From: Gammaproteobacteria bacterium
GTDB lineage: Bacteria > Pseudomonadota > Gammaproteobacteria > UBA6429
Reading direction: 5' to 3'
DNA: 11,490 bases
NCBI GenBank assembly: GCA_003232015.1
Contig: QIKU01000262.1
Location: 1-11,490 of the forward strand
Both the position numbers and the translations under genes were made by a program. Shown here piece by piece: positions 5,012 through 11,490 of the stretch. Under the pieces are notes generated by a model, which did not search any database, was not told the DNA's origin, and saw only the letters and a program-made list of their open reading frames with translations. The first letter of the stretch is position 1; each line of letters starts with the position of its first letter.

Positions 5012-5929
5012 CTAATTTGGCGGCCACAACCAGGCGGCGCCTCTAACTCCACTTGAATCGCCATGCATCGGGGGCAAAAGTTGGGTTGTGACTGTATCAG
5101 AAAAAACATACTCCCCCCAATAACGCGGTACGTTTTGATATAAGCGTTGTATGTTCGACATTCCACCACCGAGCACAATAATGTCAGGGTCGATAATATT
5201 AATCACATGGGCGAGTGCTCTGGCCAGGCGTTTTTCATACAGTTCAATGCAAGTGACGGCATGTTGCTCTGCCTGTTCGGATTTTTTTATAATTTCTTTT
5301 GCCGCAAGTTGTTGTTTTGAATTTGTCAGTTGTTGATAGTGCTTTTCAAACCCCGGGCCAGATAAAAATGTTTCAATGCAATCGACTTTGCCACAATAGC
5401 ATTTTTGCTGTTTCTGTATTTGTTCTGCGTCGAGCGCGTCTTGCCAGGGTAATGGGTTGTGTCCCCATTCGCCAGCAATGGCATTGCAACCGGTTAATAC
5501 CTGTTTGTTAATACAAATACCACCACCGGTTCCGGTGCCAATGATTACACCAAAAACAATGTTGGCATTTTTGGCTGCCCCATCGGTTGCTTCTGATACA
5601 ACAAAACAATTGGCGTCATTCTCAATTTTTACTGTGCAGTTGAGTTTGTTCTCAAGATCTGCTTTTAAAGGCTGGCCGATTAACCAGGTTGAATTTGCAT
5701 TTTTAACCAGTGAGGTTGCCGGTGAAATCGCACCGGGGATACCGATACCAATACTCCTCTGTTGTTTGGTATGCATTTGTGCGTTGTTGATAAGTTTACA
5801 GATAGTGTTGATGGTTGCGGCATAGTCATGTTGCGGTGTTGCAAGGCGCTGCCGGTAAAGTTCTGCACCGTTATCGTCTAAGGCTATCACTTCAATTTTA
5901 GTGCCGCCTAAGTCAATGCCAATGCGCAT
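5012..5929 (-). CDS. mak: ROK-family fructokinase Mak
   Basis: A 305-residue sugar kinase that phosphorylates fructose (mannose and glucose less well in E. coli Mak) in the cytoplasm. I recall E. coli Mak as very similar along its whole length: MRIGIDLGGTK with the phosphate-binding loop, GIPGAISP, KNANSTWL, END with the catalytic Asp at D105, VIIGTGTGGG, AGEWGHNPLPW with H157, DPDIIVLGGGMSN and HGDSSGVRGAAWLWP at the end. The ROK zinc motif is CYCGKVDCIE (C177, C179, C184 with H157). The usual Gly before the third Cys is Asp here, but the ligands are kept. It is the last gene of the minus-strand run, nine bases after the cupin gene, with no clear ribosome binding site of its own. Confidence 0.93.
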   Translation of the reverse strand: MRIGIDLGGTKIEVIALDDNGAELYRQRLATPQHDYAATINTICKLINNAQMHTKQQRSIGIGIPGAISPATSLVKNANSTWLIGQPLKADLENKLNCTVKIENDANCFVVSEATDGAAKNANIVFGVIIGTGTGGGICINKQVLTGCNAIAGEWGHNPLPWQDALDAEQIQKQQKCYCGKVDCIETFLSGPGFEKHYQQLTNSKQQLAAKEIIKKSEQAEQHAVTCIELYEKRLARALAHVINIIDPDIIVLGGGMSNIQRLYQNVPRYWGEYVFSDTVTTQLLPPMHGDSSGVRGAAWLWPPN

Positions 5930-5938
5930 GGTGTTTTT

Positions 5939-6313
5939 TTATTTTGAGTCAGACACGATAAAAGTGTCTGTATGTGAATAGGCCGGGCTACAGCAACATA
6001 AAAAAACAAGATCTATGTCGCCTGTATTTTTTATTTTGTGCGGGCTGTTTGGTGGTATGCAAAGTGTGTCCCCACTTTCGACTGTAAAAGTTTCCTCGTC
6101 TATTGTCATTAGGCCGTTGCCTTGCAATATGTGGTAAAGCTCTTCGGTTGCTGCATGATAATGTAATTGTGTTTCCAGACCGGGACTTACAATGGCTTGC
6201 GCCAGACTTTGTTTGCTGTTGCTATGTTGCTCGGGATGCATCAGCTCGAAAATACTGGAATTATCCTTTGTTATATAAGGTTGCAGCTCTTTTAGTTTAG
6301 TGATGGCAGGCAT
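5939..6313 (-). CDS. Small single-domain cupin protein
   Basis: A 124-residue protein with both cupin motifs intact. Motif 1 is G45-x5-H51-x-H53-x4-E58-x6-G65 (GLETQLHYHAATEELYHILQ, then G), and motif 2 is G81-x5-P87-x-N-x2-H92-x3-N96. H51, H53, E58 and H92 are the expected metal ligands. Such proteins range from sugar isomerases to dioxygenases and non-enzymatic ligand binders, so substrate cannot be read from the sequence. A Cys-Cys-Cys stretch (FLCCCSP) lies near the C-terminus. Its ATG overlaps the stop of the lipoprotein gene by one base (TAATG), and mak follows nine bases later. A role in sugar handling next to mak is possible but is only context. Confidence 0.85.
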   Translation of the reverse strand: MPAITKLKELQPYITKDNSSIFELMHPEQHSNSKQSLAQAIVSPGLETQLHYHAATEELYHILQGNGLMTIDEETFTVESGDTLCIPPNSPHKIKNTGDIDLVFLCCCSPAYSHTDTFIVSDSK

Positions 6314-6813
6314 TATTGTCGAATTGGGGTAGACGATGGGTCGGCTACAAAAGTTACCTTGCCATCTACCTTTGCGGTGGAAATAAAAATATAAGGTTGT
6401 GTGAGAGCCAGACTTACCTGTTCGTTTTGCGGAGGTTCTGTGAATGTTACCGATACGGTTAAATTCTCATCCAGACTTTTTAAACTGCTCACTCCTAGTG
6501 CATAACCACCGCTGGGCTGTTGGCCGGCAAAAATGGCAATGACCATATTGTCATCAAAGTTAATACGTGGTCGTTTCTTTTTTTGATTGCCACTGTGTAT
6601 TTCCCACAGGCGTTGCCAGTCTTTTTTATTTTTTATAACAAGCTCGCGTGTGAGTGATATATTGCTGTATTGACCATTGGCGATAATTTTGAAATTGGCA
6701 TTAATTGTATAAAGAGCATCGTCATTGTCTGGGTTTGTGCTCGTAGTAGAGCAGGAAGTTAATATGAAAAATAAGAAATAAAGCAGCGGGTTGAGGTTGT
6801 ATAATTTATTCAT
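6313..6813 (-). CDS. PrcB-like lipoprotein
   Basis: A 166-residue envelope protein. The N-terminus is a lipoprotein signal: a hydrophobic stretch to residue 18 and lipobox LTSC with the lipidated Cys at C21, then a Ser/Thr/Asn-rich linker. The rest matches what I know of the PrcB_C-type domain: a Trp-containing strand (KKDWQRLWE, residues 62-71), INFDDNMVIAIFAGQQPSGG with Tyr near 84-104, and a late ALTQPYIFISTAK strand. PrcB was named in a Treponema protease complex with PrtP; in proteobacteria such lipoproteins are mostly uncharacterised. A trypsin-like protease gene lies three genes upstream in the same run, which is suggestive but unproven. The start overlaps the previous gene by 8 bases. 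Confidence 0.78.
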   Translation of the reverse strand: MNKLYNLNPLLYFLFFILTSCSTTSTNPDNDDALYTINANFKIIANGQYSNISLTRELVIKNKKDWQRLWEIHSGNQKKKRPRINFDDNMVIAIFAGQQPSGGYALGVSSLKSLDENLTVSVTFTEPPQNEQVSLALTQPYIFISTAKVDGKVTFVADPSSTPIRQ

Positions 6814-7015
6814 TTTCTTGTCTTGTAATTATGTTTTGTAATGTGCCATCGGAATTAATGACCGGTGTAAATAAAATTGGCTGGCAACACACCTGACAAT
6901 CTTCGATATAAGTATAATCCTCACTTGTGCTTGCGTCTACAAGTGTGCTCATGTCAATGAGTGTATTGAAAACCTCGCCACAGTAAGGGCAGCTTATATC
7001 AAAATCTATTAGCAT
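6806..7015 (-). CDS. CPXCG-motif cysteine-rich protein
   Basis: A 69-residue protein of the small CPXCG family of unknown function. It has C9-P-Y-C12-G close to the start and a second cluster C40-x2-C43-C44, a layout expected to bind one zinc ion (zinc-ribbon-like). The acidic middle and the CCQPI segment are also typical as I recall. It starts 17 bases after the hemW stop and overlaps the lipoprotein gene by 8 bases, so it belongs to the operon. No ribosome binding site stands out. Family recognition is good; the biological role is not known to me. Confidence 0.85.
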   Translation of the reverse strand: MLIDFDISCPYCGEVFNTLIDMSTLVDASTSEDYTYIEDCQVCCQPILFTPVINSDGTLQNIITRQENE

Positions 7016-7032
7016 AATATGTGTATTTAAGT

Positions 7033-8199
7033 TTAGTCGGGTAAAAAGAGTGTAACGACATCATTTAAATATTGTTGTCCTAAAGGTGTAGGTTTTATCT
7101 GTGCATTATCCTGCTGTAACCAGTTATTTTGCTGTGCCTTATTGAGTATGGCCTGTATGGATGAAATATCCATGCCAGTATTATCATTAAATGTTTGAAT
7201 GTCAAAACCATTGCTTAACCTGAGCGCATTAAGCATAAACTCAAAAGAAATATCCTGGTTGGTTAAGCTATGCTGCTTGATAATATGGCAGTTTGTTTTG
7301 ACTTGCTGCATATAATGTTGCGGCTGCTTTTGTTTGGCGGTTCGGGTAATGCTTTGTGTATTGGCCGCAGTTATTTTCTGGTGGGCACCGGCACCAATCC
7401 CCAGATAGTCGCCAAATTGCCAGTAGTTGAGGTTGTGTTTACACTGGTTTTTCTCGCCTGTTTTAGAGAAGGCCGATACCTCATATTGTTGATAGTTATA
7501 TTCGGCTAGCTGCGCATGAGCCTGCTGCGTCATGTGCCACAGTGCATCATCATCCGGGAGCGTAGGGGGTTGCGCGGCAAACAAGGTATTCGGTTCAATG
7601 GTTAACTGGTAGTGTGATAAATGCGGTGGCTGAAAGTCAATGGCTGTTTGTAAGTCGATAAGCATTTGCTCGGTTGTTTGTTGCGGCAAGCCAAACATTA
7701 AGTCAATATTAAAACTGTTAAAGTTTGCCGCCTGTGCGGCTTCGACTGCCCTGATAGCCTGAGAACTGTTATGGATGCGGCCTAATTTTTTTAGCATGGT
7801 ATCGTTAAAACTTTGTATCCCCATCGATAAGCGATTAATTCCTGCCTGACGAAAGCCAGTAAAATGGGATTGTTCGACCGTCCCGGGGTTAGCTTCTAGT
7901 GTTATTTCAATATCAGGTTTAAAATTTAAGCGTGCACGTAAGGCTTGAATGAGTTTTTCAATGGCCTCTGGCGGGAATATGCTGGGTGTGCCTCCACCCA
8001 TAAATATAGACTCAATAGAGCGACCCCATATGTTAGGCAGCTCATAATCTAAATCCAGCAACAAGCAATCAATGTACTCATCGTAAGGTGTACGGTTTTT
8101 TATTGTGTGCGAGTTAAAGTCACAATACGGACATTTTTCAACACACCAGGGGAAATGAATGTATAAGCTTAACGGTGGTAATGTAGTAAATGAAGGCAT
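7033..8199 (-). CDS. hemW: Radical SAM heme chaperone HemW
   Basis: A 388-residue radical SAM protein of the HemW group, which binds heme and delivers it to target proteins; it was long mis-annotated as oxygen-independent coproporphyrinogen oxidase. The cluster motif is C19-x3-C23-x2-C26-D-F. The DF after the third Cys and lack of a fourth Cys separate it from HemN. GGGTPSIF follows, then EANPG, and HNLNYW is the HemW heme-site motif, ahead of GIGAGAH. The C-terminal HemN_C-like helices end in NDVVTLFLPD. The frame extends to a TTG at 8232, but ATG 8199 gives the usual MPSF...PPLSLYIHFPWC start and a 19-base gap after the FHA gene. The rdgB-hemW link is common; here two genes are set between them. 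Confidence 0.94.
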   Translation of the reverse strand: MPSFTTLPPLSLYIHFPWCVEKCPYCDFNSHTIKNRTPYDEYIDCLLLDLDYELPNIWGRSIESIFMGGGTPSIFPPEAIEKLIQALRARLNFKPDIEITLEANPGTVEQSHFTGFRQAGINRLSMGIQSFNDTMLKKLGRIHNSSQAIRAVEAAQAANFNSFNIDLMFGLPQQTTEQMLIDLQTAIDFQPPHLSHYQLTIEPNTLFAAQPPTLPDDDALWHMTQQAHAQLAEYNYQQYEVSAFSKTGEKNQCKHNLNYWQFGDYLGIGAGAHQKITAANTQSITRTAKQKQPQHYMQQVKTNCHIIKQHSLTNQDISFEFMLNALRLSNGFDIQTFNDNTGMDISSIQAILNKAQQNNWLQQDNAQIKPTPLGQQYLNDVVTLFLPD

Positions 8200-8218
8200 A
8201 AAGAGTAAGTTGTAAAGA

Positions 8219-9190
8219 CTATTCTCTTTCAAAAGCTAGTTTGTCGTCAATGTCTGACTTTAGTTGCTGGGTATCTTTAAAAAATACATCCAGTGTTTCT
8301 TGTTGTGCAAAAATATAGCTGGATGGTTTAATGATGCCAGAATAATGGGGCTTGTTTGTAAATTCAGGTGTGTTCAGAAAACTGAGCACTTCAACTAAGC
8401 CCAGTAAAATAATGGAAGCGGTAATAGCCGAAACTCTGGATTTGTGGTCAGAGAATGTGGTGCTATAGCGTAAGTGACCATAAAATAAAATACTGGTGAT
8501 GATAATGCCCATAATAAAAACAATAACACCAGCAGATCCTGGTAATGAAAAACTAAACTCAAAATAGTTAGCCAGGTTGTCAACCAGTGTGCTGAGTATA
8601 GTCAGTACGGATGCCCATATAGCATGAAATGAAAAATAAAATCGATGCGTCACAATTTTACTGACTATCGACCAACCCGCTGCCCATAAAGCTAAAACTA
8701 TTAATATAGGGAACACATCACTTAATAAACCTTGAATGGTCACCAGATCAGTGTTTTCGATATAGTTATTGAGCATGAACAATAACCCAAAAACAATCCA
8801 GACAATGGGCAAAATAAAACCACTGGTTAACAGCATGCTTATTTTGCTTGGCTTGTTGCGTTCCTGAATGGCTTCTTTTACAGGGTGGCTAGTGAAACGA
8901 AAACGAATATCCGTATGGCCGATGCGGATACGGCTATCGTCTTCAATATTTAACGCTTGCTGCTGCTTAAATGGGTGCAGGCTGAATAAACCATTTTTAC
9001 TATTGTTGTCATTAACCGTGAAAGTGTCATCGAGTGTGTTAATGGTAATATGTGTGGGCGAAATATAGGGGTCGTCAATAATAATATCATTATCGTAGCC
9101 ACGGCCTATTTTACAGGGGAATTTGCTGGTGTGGTGGCGCTCTTTAACTTTGCCAAATCGATCGAGTATTTCAATAATCAGGGAGCCCAT
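8219..9190 (-). CDS. FHA-domain protein with C-terminal membrane domain
   Basis: A 323-residue protein. Residues 1-100 are a forkhead-associated domain, which binds phosphothreonine peptides: KIGRGYDNDIIIDD with G29-R30, S44-x2-H47 in SPTHITI, and S64-K-N66-G67. After a charged linker come about five hydrophobic helices, near 118-140, 157-178, 187-206, 217-238 and 254-272. A polar C-terminal tail of about 50 residues follows. The FHA domain should be cytoplasmic. I do not recognise the membrane domain. The start is well supported: AGAGG (9198-9202) lies seven bases before ATG 9190. The gene overlaps the protease gene upstream by 13 bases, which suggests coupled translation and a shared job. 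No Ser/Thr kinase or phosphatase is in the window. Confidence 0.88.
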   Translation of the reverse strand: MGSLIIEILDRFGKVKERHHTSKFPCKIGRGYDNDIIIDDPYISPTHITINTLDDTFTVNDNNSKNGLFSLHPFKQQQALNIEDDSRIRIGHTDIRFRFTSHPVKEAIQERNKPSKISMLLTSGFILPIVWIVFGLLFMLNNYIENTDLVTIQGLLSDVFPILIVLALWAAGWSIVSKIVTHRFYFSFHAIWASVLTILSTLVDNLANYFEFSFSLPGSAGVIVFIMGIIITSILFYGHLRYSTTFSDHKSRVSAITASIILLGLVEVLSFLNTPEFTNKPHYSGIIKPSSYIFAQQETLDVFFKDTQQLKSDIDDKLAFERE

Positions 9191-10485
9191 GAAAATGCCT
9201 CTAAGTATTTTTTGCTAAATGAAATAGCATTTTCATAGCTGACACCGGCAAGAATTAAATTAGTTTGAATGGCGGTTGTTTCTTTGCTTAAGCTGGCTGC
9301 AGACAACATCATGTCATACACACCAGCAAGGTGTTTGTAACCTCGAAGGCAGAAAGAAACTTTAAATGTTATCTTGTTGTTTTTTACAAATTCGGTTTTA
9401 CATTCATAATTTGTAAAATATTTTTTACTACCACTTAAAAATACGCCTGGATCTTTGTAAAGGTGTTCCATAACATAAGCAAACCGATAGCGATTCATAA
9501 CCTTTGCACTAATGAGGTAGCGTGAATAGTGGATGTCACCAGTGGTGAAGTTGCTAGCCAGATAAATATCATTTTTAGTTGCGCAGCTATTTTCACTGAT
9601 TTTATAGGGTAAATCTTTCGATTCTGAGTCGCCCCAGCAAGTTAAGTAACTGGCAAGTTTGTCGGGCACTTGATATTGCCCCAGTTTTTTTGTTTTAAAG
9701 GGGTTTTTTAAAATATGAGAAATATAAATATCCTGATTCTCAAGTATTTGCTTGCCAATGTGTTTGATAAAATCTTTTGGTTTTTCTTTGTTTTTTATTA
9801 ATGCTCTTAAATATTTAACCGGAACCAGAAAGCCAATTTGGTTGCCTGCAGTAGCAACATTAACGCCGATGACCTTGCCTTTTCCGGTAATAGATGGGCC
9901 GCCACTCATACCAGGATTAATGGCGCTGGATAAGTGAATTCGTTTATTCATACTGTCATCGGTAAACCCATTGTAAGTGCCAGTTATAATGGCCATTCCT
10001 AAATCATGTGGGTTGCCGATTGAGAATATTTTTTCACCTTTTATCAGGCGGGCGTTTTGTAGCCTTAAATAAGGCGTTTTAATCACTTTTTTTACGGGTT
10101 GCAATAAAGCCAGATCATGGATTACGTCAAAGTTAACCAGCCTGGCTTGGTAGACGTTCTTTGTTTTTTTGTTGTCATGTAAAACATATTCAATTCGATA
10201 TTGTTCAGGTTCAAAAACGTGTTTGGATATAACGTGGTAGTTTGTTGCAATAAGCCCGGTGCTATTAACAAAAAAACCACTGCCGATGGTAGTTTTAGAG
10301 TCGGTTGCTACATCGACGATGCGTATTTGCAGCAGACTATTTTTGTATTGGCTGAAAACATCTTTAGTATTTGCTGATGCTGTATTAGCAAAGGGAAGCA
10401 GTAAAACAAGGAGTAGATAAATTTTGTATTTATCGGCTAAAAAGAAGAAGCAAGCTTTCAATTTTATATTTTTAGATATTATCAT
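9178..10485 (-). CDS. Secreted trypsin-like serine protease with unknown C-terminal domain
   Basis: A 435-residue protein. A long N-terminal signal (hydrophobic core YLLLVLLLPFA, likely cut at ASA|N near residue 38) sends it to the periplasm. Residues 40-230 form an S1/HtrA-like fold with a full triad: H84 in ATNYHVI, D124 in IHDLALL, S194 in NPGMSGGPS; GSGFFVNSTGLIATN and IFSIGNP are further signature strands. No PDZ domain is visible. The remaining 200 residues are unlike anything I recognise and hold four Cys (C283, C301, C362, C379), which could form two disulfides. Its ATG overlaps the rdgB stop by 4 bases (ATGA), and its end overlaps the FHA gene by 13. This points to an envelope protease working with the FHA membrane protein. 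The substrate is unknown. Confidence 0.87.
   Translation of the reverse strand: MIISKNIKLKACFFFLADKYKIYLLLVLLLPFANTASANTKDVFSQYKNSLLQIRIVDVATDSKTTIGSGFFVNSTGLIATNYHVISKHVFEPEQYRIEYVLHDNKKTKNVYQARLVNFDVIHDLALLQPVKKVIKTPYLRLQNARLIKGEKIFSIGNPHDLGMAIITGTYNGFTDDSMNKRIHLSSAINPGMSGGPSITGKGKVIGVNVATAGNQIGFLVPVKYLRALIKNKEKPKDFIKHIGKQILENQDIYISHILKNPFKTKKLGQYQVPDKLASYLTCWGDSESKDLPYKISENSCATKNDIYLASNFTTGDIHYSRYLISAKVMNRYRFAYVMEHLYKDPGVFLSGSKKYFTNYECKTEFVKNNKITFKVSFCLRGYKHLAGVYDMMLSAASLSKETTAIQTNLILAGVSYENAISFSKKYLEAFSWAP
9198..9202 (-). promoter_or_regulatory. Ribosome binding site of the FHA gene
   Basis: The minus strand reads AGAGG seven bases before ATG 9190, inside the end of the protease gene. 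It fixes the FHA start and the 13-base overlap. Confidence 0.6.
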
Positions 10486-11084
10486 TTACTGGTGAACGAT
10501 TTCATTTTTTCGGCCAGTGCTTTTAAAGCCTGACCTCGGTGACTGAGTGCATTTTTCTGCTCGGCGGTTAATTGTGCAGAAGAGCATTGGTGTTCCGGCA
10601 CATAAAAAACAGGGTCATAACCAAAACCATTTTCGCCCTGTGGCTTGTTTAATATTTGGCCTTCCCATGTTCCCTGAAAAATCAGTGGGGTGGGATCGTT
10701 TTCATGTTGTAACAATACCATCAGGCATTGGAAACGGGCATTACGCTGTGCTTCTGGAATATCTTTTAATTCCGTTAGCACTTTTTGTAAATTTTCTTCG
10801 TCACTGGCATTTTCTCCGGCAAAGCGGGCAGAGTAAATACCGGGGGCGCCTTTTAATGCATCTATTTCTATACCTGAGTCATCCGCTAATGCGGGCAAGC
10901 CTGTATGGTGACAGGCATTACGAGCCTTGAGTAATGCATTTTCAACAAAGGTGAGACCAGTTTCCGGAATTTCTGGCACACCAAATTCAGATTGTGGCAC
11001 AACTGAAATATGGTAGCTTGCCAGAATTTCTGTTATCTCGCGTGCCTTGCCAGCATTGTTGCTGGCCAATACAATTTTTTCCAT
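10482..11084 (-). CDS. rdgB: XTP/dITP diphosphatase RdgB
   Basis: A 200-residue nucleotide-pool cleaner that hydrolyses dITP, dXTP and XTP (and the ribo forms) to monophosphate plus pyrophosphate, keeping deaminated purines out of DNA and RNA. Family motifs are all present: VLASNNAGKAREI at the N-terminus with the SNN triphosphate loop, LPALADDSGIEIDAL with catalytic D68-D69, PGIYSARFAG, ENGFGYDPVF and NALSHRGQAL near the C-terminus. Length is typical of bacterial homologues. It starts 16 bases after the rph stop, with a GGGA about ten bases before the ATG, and overlaps the protease gene by 4 bases. Linkage to rph upstream and hemW downstream is a known arrangement, apart from the two inserted genes. 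Confidence 0.97.
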   Translation of the reverse strand: MEKIVLASNNAGKAREITEILASYHISVVPQSEFGVPEIPETGLTFVENALLKARNACHHTGLPALADDSGIEIDALKGAPGIYSARFAGENASDEENLQKVLTELKDIPEAQRNARFQCLMVLLQHENDPTPLIFQGTWEGQILNKPQGENGFGYDPVFYVPEHQCSSAQLTAEQKNALSHRGQALKALAEKMKSFTSK

Positions 11085-11100
11085 ATCTAAAAAGTTCCCG

Positions 11101-11490
11101 CTAAGCTTTTAATGCTTTATTCTGATGTTCAAGTAACTGTTCGATAGCCTGTTTTGCAAGCGCTGACATGGCAATCAAATCATCATGACTAAAAGCATCT
11201 CCTTCGGCGGTACCCTGCACTTCAATAAAGCCACCTTTATCGTTCATAATAATATTCATATCGGTATCACAGTCAGAATCTTCAATATAATCTAAATCCA
11301 TTACCGGCGTGCCTTTGTAAACGCCGACAGATATTGCGGCGATTTGATTCACAATCGGGCTGGTCTTAATCATTTTCTGCTCTAACATATGGTTGATAGC
11401 ATCAGTGAGGGCAACAAACGCACCAGTAATAGATGCCGTGCGTGTTCCGCCATCGGCCTGGATCACATCACAGTCTAAAGAAATAGTATG
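11101..11490 (-). CDS. rph: Ribonuclease PH, C-terminal part (5' end outside window)
   Basis: The C-terminal 129 residues of the phosphorolytic 3'-5' exoribonuclease that trims tRNA 3' ends. The frame is open to the window edge ([20 protein letters not shown]), so the start lies beyond 11490; the GTG at 11466 is internal, in the CDVIQADGG strand. Further family blocks are [30 protein letters not shown] and the active-site run [13 protein letters not shown] with conserved aspartates, then [12 protein letters not shown]. It is the most upstream gene seen in the minus-strand run, so the promoter of the whole operon probably lies outside the window. Confidence 0.96.
   Translation of the reverse strand, partial: HTISLDCDVIQADGGTRTASITGAFVALTDAINHMLEQKMIKTSPIVNQIAAISVGVYKGTPVMDLDYIEDSDCDTDMNIIMNDKGGFIEVQGTAEGDAFSHDDLIAMSALAKQAIEQLLEHQNKALKA

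Noticed and set aside
4933..5178. An 81-codon minus-strand ORF overlapping the end of mak
   Set aside because: It lies in another frame within a clearly recognised mak gene, and its tail is encoded by the direct repeats; no ribosome binding site or family features.
5457..5825. A 122-codon plus-strand ORF antisense to mak
   Set aside because: It is a shadow frame of a strongly conserved kinase gene; the product has no recognisable features.
8200..8232. TTG start at 8232 giving HemW 11 extra residues
   Set aside because: The extra residues do not fit the family; ATG 8199 leads directly into the conserved PPLSLYIHFPWC segment and avoids a 14-base overlap with the FHA gene.

Overview
The window is chromosomal DNA of a Gammaproteobacterium, probably marine or aquatic and of moderate to low GC (judged by eye). 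The case rests on gene content: thiS-thiG-trmB on one side and rdgB-hemW on the other, a neighbourhood I recall from Pseudomonas-like genomes, plus a fructokinase very like E. coli Mak. Copies of a GTAGCCTGGATG...AATCCGGG repeat, a type common in gammaproteobacterial chromosomes, also point this way. I cannot name a genus.

Layout. The left half is transcribed on the plus strand. It holds the C-terminal part of a chemoreceptor (cut by the window edge), a single-domain CheY-like response regulator, an AT-rich BrnT-like toxin/CopG-type antitoxin pair lying between oppositely oriented repeat ends, thiS, thiG, a long inverted repeat, trmB, and a small two-helix membrane protein. Next comes about 550 bases without an obvious gene (4465-5011). 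This stretch holds two TGGGTTAACCCA palindromes, a plausible 47-residue small ORF with a good ribosome binding site, a strong rho-independent terminator, and two 34-bp hairpin-forming direct repeats.

The right half is one tight minus-strand run, probably an operon, entering from beyond the right edge: rph (partial), rdgB, a secreted trypsin-like protease, an FHA membrane protein, hemW, a CPXCG cysteine-rich protein, a PrcB-like lipoprotein, a cupin and mak. Gaps are 9-19 bases, or the genes overlap by 1-13 bases. The two halves converge around 4905-5011.

How the genes work together. thiS and thiG make the thiazole half of thiamin. trmB, rph, rdgB and hemW are housekeeping genes (tRNA modification and maturation, nucleotide-pool sanitation, heme delivery). 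The less ordinary parts are the overlapping protease/FHA pair set between rdgB and hemW, the toxin-antitoxin cassette between repeat ends, and the candidate small-protein or small-RNA unit after the 99-residue membrane protein. Nothing in the window is clearly a large undescribed system; these three places are the best leads.
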